Shown piece by piece: positions 27,201-32,969 of a DNA stretch of 36,275 nucleotides (position 1 is the first letter of the stretch; each line of letters opens with the position of its first letter). This stretch comes from an uncultured Aquimarina sp. (GTDB lineage: Bacteria > Bacteroidota > Bacteroidia > Flavobacteriales > Flavobacteriaceae), in contig NZ_CANLOZ010000019.1 in assembly GCF_947492965.1 (NCBI RefSeq), positions 1-36,275 of the forward strand. Direction: 5' to 3'. Made by a program: the position numbers and the translations under genes. The notes under the pieces were generated by a model. The model was not told the DNA's origin and searched no databases. It saw only the letters and a program-made list of their open reading frames with translations.

Positions 27201-27239
27201 AACTAAAACAGAAAAATATCTTCTAAAAATACAACTCAC
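24228..27239 (-). CDS. Exported GH3 beta-N-acetylhexosaminidase fused to a beta-lactamase-type serine hydrolase
   Basis: 1003 aa, GTG start with signal peptide ending VFSQ. The GH3 domain (about 75-600) has the NagZ-type motif KHFPGHGDTDSDSH near residue 245, whose His/Asp pair serves as acid/base, and the nucleophile Asp in MITDALNMKG near 326. A second GH3 C-terminal-like domain precedes a class C beta-lactamase/esterase domain (about 620-1003): SLTK near 673, YSD near 792 and HSGFTG near 951. YSD replaces the textbook YxN motif. Fused enzymes of this kind are widespread in Bacteroidetes and are thought to act on peptidoglycan or chitin-like sugars in the periplasm. It lies 5 bp after the 161-aa gene. 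Confidence 0.93.
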   Translation of the reverse strand: MSCIFRRYFSVLVFVFSVSVFSQQPDTLNVSDLLDEKKTDSLQVEEVVGNTTVSPLVVKDEQDRQRFWVDSIYNKMTLKEKVGQLFMVDVFSSKPKKETDKIKRLIQEFHIGGIIFSKGGPNRQAKLNNEYQELSKIPLMIGMDAEWGLAMRLDSTKAFPWNMTLGAIQDNNLIEETGQQIAKHCKRLGVHINFAPVVDMNTNPKNPIIGNRSFGEEKDNVTEKALAFMKGMQKEGVLASAKHFPGHGDTDSDSHKTLPTINFDEKRIDSVELYPYRKLIKEGLSSVMVAHLNIPSLEPRSGYPSSISENVVTNILQDSLNFEGLMITDALNMKGASDFKAPGDIDLAAFKAGNDILLISEDVPLASQKIISAYYAGEITEKRLSRSVKKILMAKYKVGLHSYKPIQSEYLIEELNSIANEVLHHKLVENSLTLLKNERAILPVKNLDLKKIAYVSLGDDSGEVFLEELNKYTKVDWVKGNQLPEILEQLKNYNYVIVGLHKSNANPWKDYKFKDKELVWLYEIARLNNTVLSVFSRPYAMLDLQTTTNFEGILMSYQNSKVAQEKAAQLLFGAIEAKGKLPVSLGMDFPLGTGLGTRSLKRLAYGIPETVGMNSHKLQRIDSVVNIALRENMTPGVQLMVARKGKVIFNKNYGYHTYAKSRKVKGSDIYDLASLTKILATLPLTMELKDKGILSLDSRVGELLPSFQDSNKKDITVRSMLSHYARLRAWIPFFLKTLDSVTTKPDKKYYRNKRSDDFNIRVTGNLYLRSDMKDSLMLRIKDSELRKRLSYKYSDLPYYMMKSFIEDHYGNNLDALTQQHFYRGIGASNMGYLPINRFNKKRIVPTENDQAYRKEIIHGYVHDQGAAMFGGIGGHAGLFANANDVTKIMQMYLNGGYYGGKQYISPETIAEFNTCSYCHKKVRRGVGFDKPQLGDIGPTCGCISMNSYGHSGFTGTFTWADPDEEIIYVFLSNRTFPDSANRKLISNDIRSEIQRLIYEAINY

Positions 27240-27244
27240 TAATA

Positions 27245-27730
27245 CTAATTTAAAAAACGGTTATGCCAACTATCTTTTGCTGGTACTTCCCAATCTGTTT
27301 TATATTCTGCTAAGTTTGTAACCAGATTGTTAAATACAATTGTATTAGGAGACACAGAGCGATTTTTTGCCATTTTTCTAAAATCTGTAAGAGACTTATA
27401 GGCAACAAACTCTCCCTGTTTATAAGAAACATTCATTTTATCCATTAAATCTACCTTATAATCGTTTTCTAACTTTTGAATAAAGTGGACAGAAGCATCG
27501 ATAGAACATCCTGTCGCTTGATTTATATCTTGATCTAAGGCAATGGTAATAAAACGCTTATATTTTATATCAAAGCCAGCTTTAAGGTCTGCCCCATGGG
27601 CAGTCCATTGATTTATAAAAACCTCTAGCTTTTCTTGTATTTCTTCTAATTCCTCTTTTGTAAAAGATCTATTGGCCTGATATATCCAAACTCTCGACGT
27701 ATCTGGCAATTCATTAAAATCTACTAACAT
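27245..27730 (-). CDS. Conserved Bacteroidetes protein of unknown function (161 aa)
   Basis: Cytosolic, no signal peptide, no membrane helix. It starts MLVDFNELPDTSRVWIYQANRSF and contains FINQWTAHGADLKAGFDI, a C-S-I-D segment (ATGCSIDASVHFIQ) and TIVFNNLV. Homologues are often labelled ABC transporter ATPase in databases, but no Walker A, Walker B or ABC signature is present, so that label is not supported here. The W-x-x-H-G pattern and the Cys could mark an active site. ATG start, directly upstream of the GH3 gene. Confidence 0.75.
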   Translation of the reverse strand: MLVDFNELPDTSRVWIYQANRSFTKEELEEIQEKLEVFINQWTAHGADLKAGFDIKYKRFITIALDQDINQATGCSIDASVHFIQKLENDYKVDLMDKMNVSYKQGEFVAYKSLTDFRKMAKNRSVSPNTIVFNNLVTNLAEYKTDWEVPAKDSWHNRFLN

Positions 27731-27783
27731 CTACTTTCTTTTTATTCTATAAAATAACAAAAAGTATTCCTAATTGTTGCAAC

Positions 27784-27820
27784 AAAAAAGAGTTAATATG
27801 AACAAACATATCAACTCTTT
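27784..27820 (-). terminator. Rho-independent terminator after the CCG Fe-S gene
   Basis: Arms 27787-27800 and 27807-27820 form a 14-bp stem with one G-U pair on the minus strand and a 6-nt loop, running into six T residues. It ends the operon that finishes at 27851 and isolates it from the 161-aa gene. Confidence 0.8.
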
Positions 27821-27850
27821 ACTTATTTTTAGAAATCTTTAAAATTCTTT

Positions 27851-28642
27851 CTATAAATCTTGAGCATTTGCAATTAACTCTGCTACGTCCAACACTTCTA
27901 TACTATCCTCTTTTTCTTTATTCTTAACCCCATCAGTCATCATAGTATTACAAAAAGGACATCCCGCAGCGATAATATCTGGTTTTGTTTCTAAAGCATC
28001 TTCTGTTCTTTCGATATTTACATCTTTATTACCCGGTTCAGGCTCTTTAAACATCTGTGCTCCACCAGCTCCACAACACAAACCATTGCGTCTGCTTCGT
28101 TTCATTTCTGTAAGTTCTACTTCTAATTTCTTAAGTAAATCTCTTGGAGCTTCGTATACATTATTAGCTCTACCAAGATAACATGGATCATGGAAAGTTA
28201 TTCTTTTACCTTTAAACTTTCCTCCTTCAACCGTTAATCGTCCTTCATCTAAAAGAGACTTAAGAAATTGTGTATGATGCATTACCTCATAATTTCCTCC
28301 CAACGCTGGATATTCATTTTTCAAGGTATTAAAACAATGAGGACAAGCAGTAACCACTTTCTTTATTTCATAAGCGTTCATTACTTCTATATTAGTAACT
28401 GCCTGCATTTGAAATAAAAACTCATTACCAGATCTTTTTGCAGGATCTCCAGTACAGCTTTCTTCAGTTCCTAATACAGCAAAGTCTACTTTGGAACTGT
28501 GAAGTAATTTTACAAAAGCTTTTGTAATCTTCTTAGCTCTATCATCAAAACTTCCAGCACATCCTACCCAAAATAAAACCTCAGGCATTTTACCTTCGGC
28601 CATATACTCTGCCATTGTTGGCACCTTTACTGCTTCACTCAT
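27851..28642 (-). CDS. CCG-domain Fe-S protein (HdrB/GlcF/LutA-like)
   Basis: 263 aa with two cysteine-rich CCG-type halves. The first has WVGCAGSFDDRAKK, EESCTGDPAKRSG and TACPHCFNTLKNEY near residue 100. The second has FHDPCYLGR near 150, GLCCGAGGAQMF near 189 and AAGCPFCNTMM near 227. Such domains bind Fe-S clusters in heterodisulfide reductase HdrB, glycolate oxidase GlcF and lactate-utilisation proteins. The partner is most likely the membrane 2x[4Fe-4S] protein encoded two genes upstream; together they would resemble a split HdrDE/GlcF-type electron-transfer unit. Electron donor and acceptor are unknown. Confidence 0.88.
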   Translation of the reverse strand: MSEAVKVPTMAEYMAEGKMPEVLFWVGCAGSFDDRAKKITKAFVKLLHSSKVDFAVLGTEESCTGDPAKRSGNEFLFQMQAVTNIEVMNAYEIKKVVTACPHCFNTLKNEYPALGGNYEVMHHTQFLKSLLDEGRLTVEGGKFKGKRITFHDPCYLGRANNVYEAPRDLLKKLEVELTEMKRSRRNGLCCGAGGAQMFKEPEPGNKDVNIERTEDALETKPDIIAAGCPFCNTMMTDGVKNKEKEDSIEVLDVAELIANAQDL

Positions 28643-28699
28643 ATGTTTTATTATTTATATACATCGTTTTTGTTAGAAAAGATGTCTTACAAAAATTTA

Positions 28700-29146
28700 T
28701 TAATCGTGTTTTCCATCATCAAAAACCTCGATAGTAACTACTCTCTCTACTAGTTCTGTAAATTTACCAGTATATCGAGTAGCTTTTACTAAATGATTAT
28801 CTATCCAATGATAGTTCCCACCTCTTGGTTTACCCATTAATAAGCTATGGTATTTGAATCCATGTTTATTTAACCAAGTTTCGGTAACCTCTCTATGCTC
28901 TTCTGTTCTAGAAGTAAAGAAACAAATAATATGTCCTTCATCATACCACTTATTTAAAGTTGCTAAAGCATCTGGAAAAGGCTCACAAGTAACCATACGC
29001 TCTGGTTCTTCGTTAGGAACATCTTCCGTAATTGTCCCATCAATATCGATGAGATAATTTTTAATACCTTCTGGTAACACTGGACTTATATGTTCTCCAG
29101 CTTCAATCTTTTCATGCAATAATTTCTCTACTTCTTCCTTCTTCAT
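28700..29146 (-). CDS. HAD-superfamily phosphatase-like protein
   Basis: 148 aa. Motif I is YLIDIDGTI with Asp34 and Asp36; motif II is FFTSRTEEH; the motif III Lys lies in MGKPRGGNYHWIDN with a following acidic residue. The compact length means there is no large cap domain. Homologues are sometimes called phosphoheptose isomerase, which does not fit the HAD motifs seen here. It is placed between two Fe-S genes in one operon (gaps 57 and 66 bp). The substrate is unknown. Confidence 0.8.
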   Translation of the reverse strand: MKKEEVEKLLHEKIEAGEHISPVLPEGIKNYLIDIDGTITEDVPNEEPERMVTCEPFPDALATLNKWYDEGHIICFFTSRTEEHREVTETWLNKHGFKYHSLLMGKPRGGNYHWIDNHLVKATRYTGKFTELVERVVTIEVFDDGKHD

Positions 29147-29212
29147 AATTTCTAGATTCTCTTAATTTTTAAAAGTTTTCGGTTAATAGTTATGGTTAAT
29201 AATATTTAATTT

Positions 29213-30532
29213 TTACTCTTGACTCCAATTTAACCTGTCCATTTGGTTGAATGGCCATGGTGCTCCGTTATTTTCGATATTAGACATCATATTATTTAGG
29301 TCTGAAGGCGCAGCACTTTGCTCCATAACCAAATATCTTCTCATATCTAAAATAATAGACAATGGACTTATACTTACTGGACAAGCTTCTACACAAGCAT
29401 TACAACTAGTACAGGCCCATAATTCTTCAGTTGTGATATAATCATTTAATAATTGCTTACCATCATCTACAAAGCTACCGTTCTTATCGATATTATCTCC
29501 TACTTCCTGAAGTCGATCTCTGGTGTCCATCATAATCTTTCTAGGCGATAACTTCTTGCCAGTCTGATTTGCAGGACATTCACTGGTACAACGCCCACAC
29601 TCCGTACAAGTGTAAGAATTTAACAATTGTACCCAATTTAAGTCTGTTACATCGGAGGCACCAAATTTTTCAGGCTCCCCTTCTGGTTCGTCACCAGCTG
29701 GAGCTGCAAAGGGATCTGCATTTGGATCCATCATTAACATTACTTCGTTCGTTACCGCTTCAAGGTTATCCATTTGTCCTTTAGGATTTAAATCTCCATA
29801 ATAAGTATTAGGAAATGCTAAAAGAATATGTAGATGTTTAGAAAAGTATAGATAATTAAGGAAAATTAAAATCCCAATAATATGCATCCACCATGCTCCT
29901 CTTTCTAAAAGAATTAAGGAACCTTCAGATATTCCATCAAATAATGGTGATATAAATTGACTTATTGGATATGCTCCTGCTTTTACGTAATGATCAGCTC
30001 CTAAATTTTGCAATTGTAAATCTGCAGCATTCATTGTTAAAAACAGGGTCATTAGAACAACCTCGAAATACAGAATTATATTACCATCATTTTTAGGCCA
30101 TCCTTTTAGCGTTTTAAATCTTCGAATATTGATAACATTTCTTCTAATCCAGAAAATAAATACACTTACCAATACTAATAGGGCTAACACCTCGAATGAA
30201 CCAATCAAAAAGTCATATAAACCTCCTAGAAATGCAAAAATTCTGTGTGTTCCAAAAATACCATCTATAATAATTTCCAGAACTTCGATATTAATAATGA
30301 TAAAACCTAGATACACAATGATGTGTAGAATACCAGCAATTGGTCTCCTTACCATTTTGGATTGTCCCAAAGCGATACGAGCCATATTATTAAAACGTTC
30401 TTTTTTATTATCCGTTCGATCTACATCCTTACCCAATTTTATATTACGAATAAGCTTACGAACATTTTTTGCAAAATATCCTATTCCAGCGATTAGGATA
30501 ATTACAAAAATGATATTTGGAATATATTGCAT
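29213..30532 (-). CDS. Membrane-bound 2x[4Fe-4S] oxidoreductase subunit (NarI/HdrC-like fusion)
   Basis: 439 aa. About five membrane helices fill residues 1-250 (for example IIFVIILIAGIGYF, IAGILHIIVYLGFIIINI, WMHIIGILIFLNYLYFSKHLHI) with His residues that could bind haem, as in NarI-like subunits. The C-terminal part has two 4Fe-4S motifs, CTECGRCTSECP and CTSCNACVEACP. It should pass electrons between a quinone pool and a cytosolic CCG partner. It lies 13 bp after the MCE gene. Confidence 0.88.
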   Translation of the reverse strand: MQYIPNIIFVIILIAGIGYFAKNVRKLIRNIKLGKDVDRTDNKKERFNNMARIALGQSKMVRRPIAGILHIIVYLGFIIINIEVLEIIIDGIFGTHRIFAFLGGLYDFLIGSFEVLALLVLVSVFIFWIRRNVINIRRFKTLKGWPKNDGNIILYFEVVLMTLFLTMNAADLQLQNLGADHYVKAGAYPISQFISPLFDGISEGSLILLERGAWWMHIIGILIFLNYLYFSKHLHILLAFPNTYYGDLNPKGQMDNLEAVTNEVMLMMDPNADPFAAPAGDEPEGEPEKFGASDVTDLNWVQLLNSYTCTECGRCTSECPANQTGKKLSPRKIMMDTRDRLQEVGDNIDKNGSFVDDGKQLLNDYITTEELWACTSCNACVEACPVSISPLSIILDMRRYLVMEQSAAPSDLNNMMSNIENNGAPWPFNQMDRLNWSQE

Positions 30533-30545
30533 AGTTTAGTGATAG

Positions 30546-31496
30546 TTAGTTTATTGAATCTGCCGGTTTTACATAAGGTTTATTCTTTTTACCAAAAACC
30601 GAAATATTTACATATCTAGTAGGATTTAATCTAAGATCTTGAAGTAGTAATTCTAGTTCTTTACTAGCTCTATCCAAATTGTTATAAAGCTGATCATCCT
30701 TTAGTAGCTTCCCTGCTGTTCCTTTTCCGACTTCTAAATCTTTAGAAATTTTATCAAAATTTGCTAATACCGCATCTAAATCATTCACCAATTTACCAAT
30801 ATTAACCTTAGATAACGAATCTGAAAATTGATTTAAATTAGTGGACATTCTATCCAAATTAGATAGTGTAGTATTTAACTTTTCTTCATTACCAGATAAG
30901 ATATTATTTAAAGAACCAGAAGCTCCTTTAAAATTTCGAACAGTAATACTTAAATCTTTGAAGATAGAGTTTAGATTATTTTTATTGTCTACTGATAATA
31001 TTCCGTTTACCGAAGTTAAAAGTGTATCTGCATCTTTAATTGCAGATTCGAGCTTTAACTGCAAAGGAGTAAGTTGTTCATTTACCAATTCCAACAACCC
31101 AGCTTTTACCCTACCAGGTAATGTGTCTTTATCTTTTGCTTCTTTTCCTGCTTCGTAAATTGGGTTAATAGCTAAAGACTTGCCTCCAATCAGATCACCA
31201 CCATACACCATAGCTTCACTATTTCTGGAAAAAGAAAAATCGCTACTTACATTAAATTCTACAATAAGATTACCTTTGGTATCTGCGAAATTGATAGAAA
31301 CAACCTTTCCTACAACTAATCCATTGATGGTTACTGGAGAGGAAGGTATTAGTCCCTCCACATTATCATATACCGCGTAAAATGTTCGATCAGATTCTAA
31401 AAGGTTCTTTCCTTTTAAAAAACTATATCCAAAAATCAGAAGGGCTATAGCAGATAATGCTAAAATTCCAGTTTTAACTTCTCGAGTAAATTTCAA
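30546..31496 (-). CDS. MCE-domain (MlaD-like) lipid-transport protein
   Basis: 316 aa, TTG start (no ATG nearby; a promoter sits just upstream). One membrane anchor (about 10-28, ILALSAIALLIFGYSFL) is followed by an MCE domain (about 36-115, FYAVYDNVEGLIPSSPVTINGLVVGKVVSINF). A long helical tail has recurring LNxILSG and LDxxLANFDKISKDL segments. MCE proteins form hexameric rings that move lipids between the two membranes. The permease and ATPase partners are not in this window. Confidence 0.9.
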   Translation of the reverse strand: MKFTREVKTGILALSAIALLIFGYSFLKGKNLLESDRTFYAVYDNVEGLIPSSPVTINGLVVGKVVSINFADTKGNLIVEFNVSSDFSFSRNSEAMVYGGDLIGGKSLAINPIYEAGKEAKDKDTLPGRVKAGLLELVNEQLTPLQLKLESAIKDADTLLTSVNGILSVDNKNNLNSIFKDLSITVRNFKGASGSLNNILSGNEEKLNTTLSNLDRMSTNLNQFSDSLSKVNIGKLVNDLDAVLANFDKISKDLEVGKGTAGKLLKDDQLYNNLDRASKELELLLQDLRLNPTRYVNISVFGKKNKPYVKPADSIN

Positions 31497-31516
31497 AATA
31501 GCATATATTTAGGACA

Positions 31517-31546
31517 CAAATTTAGAATAAAAAATATACTTCCAAA
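31517..31546 (-). promoter_or_regulatory. Promoter of the MCE/Fe-S operon
   Basis: The minus strand carries TAAATTTG (31517-31524), a perfect TAnnTTTG, and a TTTG at 31543-31546 with an 18-nt spacer. It lies about 20 nt before the TTG start at 31496, inside the 86-bp gap after the amidase gene, and fits the flavobacterial -33/-7 promoter pattern. Confidence 0.55.
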
Positions 31547-31582
31547 GATTATTAACGAACGATTTATCAGTATTTATTTAGA

Positions 31583-32719
31583 TTAATTCGATGAAGTATT
31601 AGTTTTCAAGGCTTCACTTAGCGGAATTATCTCATTATCCTTAAACGCAACAACGAAACAAGATGTATATCCCTTAGCAACAGCCACATCTTTTAACTCC
31701 TTGATTAAATTATAATTAGGTGTATTTCCAAAGTAATATTTATAAACCTCTCCAAACTGAATTTTTGATAACTGATCCAGTCCATTGAAATTTTTTGGAT
31801 CTAAAACTACATCGTTTGAGCCAGCTTCAATTTGCACTTTAAATGTTATTCCATCATATAATTCTTCATCAACTGCTTTTACTATGGTATCATTGGTGAC
31901 TACCTCTGGAGTTTTTGGTTCTGGAACATAATAGGTTTCATCCAGACTATCCTTGTAATCAACTATAGACTTAATGATCGATTTTGCCATATCATCTTGT
32001 CCTTTTTTAGAATTTAGATATTTGCCTTCTTTATCATTGGTTAAAAAACCTAGCTCCACTAATACACTTGGCATATATGTCTGATGTAATACTACAAAAC
32101 CAGCTTGTTTTACCCCTCTACTCTTTCTTTTTAAAGTATTCGTAAATCTTTTTTCTATATAACTCGCCAAAATTAAACTTTGATCCAGGTATTCTTCTTG
32201 CATAAGCGTAAGCCCTATAATGGATTCAGGAGAATTAGGATCAAAACCATCGTAATTCGCCTCATAATTGTCTTCCATCAAAATAACGGAGTTCTCTTTT
32301 TTGGCTACGTTAAAATTTTCATCATTGGCATGTAATCCTAAAACAAAAGTTTCTGTCCCATATGCTTGAGATCTATGAGAATTACAGTGAATAGAAACAA
32401 AAAGATCAGCTTTTGCTTTATTAGCAATCCTTCCTCTTTCATGAAGTTCGATAAATTTGTCGGTCTTTCTTGTGTATACTACTTTAAAACGATCGTCTTT
32501 TTCTAATGCAGCTCCTACAGCTAAGACCACTTTTAATGCGATATCTTTTTCCTTATATCCATTCCCTCTATTTCCTGGATCATCACCTCCATGACCAGCA
32601 TCTAAAGCCACGATAAACTTTTCTGTATTTGTGTCAGAAATTTTGGACATGAAAGCAAATCCAGAGGACACCATAATTAGTGCTACAGATACAATGCTAT
32701 ATATAATTTTCTTTTTCAT
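31583..32719 (-). CDS. N-acetylmuramoyl-L-alanine amidase (Amidase_3) with C-terminal SPOR-like domain
   Basis: 378 aa from the ATG at 32719; an upstream TTG at 32728 overlaps the -7 box and is rejected. A signal peptide or anchor spans about 5-24. The Amidase_3 domain has zinc ligands His43 (LDAGHGG), Glu57 (YKEKDIALK) and the His in FVSIHCNSH, with a catalytic Glu in VLVELGFLTN. The last 80 residues (FKVQIEAGSND...VYKYYFGNTPNYN...AKGYTSCFVVAF) look like a SPOR domain, which binds denuded glycan at division sites. So the enzyme probably splits septal peptidoglycan. It is divergent from lptD. Confidence 0.92.
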   Translation of the reverse strand: MKKKIIYSIVSVALIMVSSGFAFMSKISDTNTEKFIVALDAGHGGDDPGNRGNGYKEKDIALKVVLAVGAALEKDDRFKVVYTRKTDKFIELHERGRIANKAKADLFVSIHCNSHRSQAYGTETFVLGLHANDENFNVAKKENSVILMEDNYEANYDGFDPNSPESIIGLTLMQEEYLDQSLILASYIEKRFTNTLKRKSRGVKQAGFVVLHQTYMPSVLVELGFLTNDKEGKYLNSKKGQDDMAKSIIKSIVDYKDSLDETYYVPEPKTPEVVTNDTIVKAVDEELYDGITFKVQIEAGSNDVVLDPKNFNGLDQLSKIQFGEVYKYYFGNTPNYNLIKELKDVAVAKGYTSCFVVAFKDNEIIPLSEALKTNTSSN

Positions 32720-32725
32720 AATTAT

Positions 32726-32758
32726 CAAAATTATCCCTTAGCTTGAAACATTCCCAAA
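32726..32758 (-). promoter_or_regulatory. Promoter of the amidase gene, near-leaderless
   Basis: The minus strand carries TAATTTTG (32726-32733) and TTTG (32755-32758) with a 21-nt spacer, an excellent flavobacterial promoter. The ATG at 32719 begins only 6 nt past the box, so the transcript would have almost no leader. Confidence 0.6.
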
Positions 32759-32913
32759 TTGTTTCCGTATTTAGTATAATAATTCTAAAATCACAAGGTT
32801 AATGATCTTGGAATTTAATCGACATAGTTTCTTAAAAAATAACATTAGAGTATCGTATTTGATAGAAATATTTATTTTTTTCTCAATTACAATCTCTACA
32901 TAAAAAATATATG

Positions 32914-32921
32914 TAATTTTG
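32914..32921 (+). promoter_or_regulatory. -7 box of lptD
   Basis: TAATTTTG is a perfect TAnnTTTG. It overlaps the TTG at 32919, which could otherwise be read as the first codon, and lies about 50 nt before the TTG at 32970. No -33 TTTG is seen at normal spacing. Confidence 0.45.
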
Positions 32922-32969
32922 GCACTTCAAAAACTAAGCCATAGTTTTACAAAAATAGGATATAAACCA

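Noticed and set aside
27731..27783. Promoter for the 161-aa gene
   Set aside because: The nearest candidate (TACTTTTTG) has one base too many for TAnnTTTG and no -33 at normal spacing.
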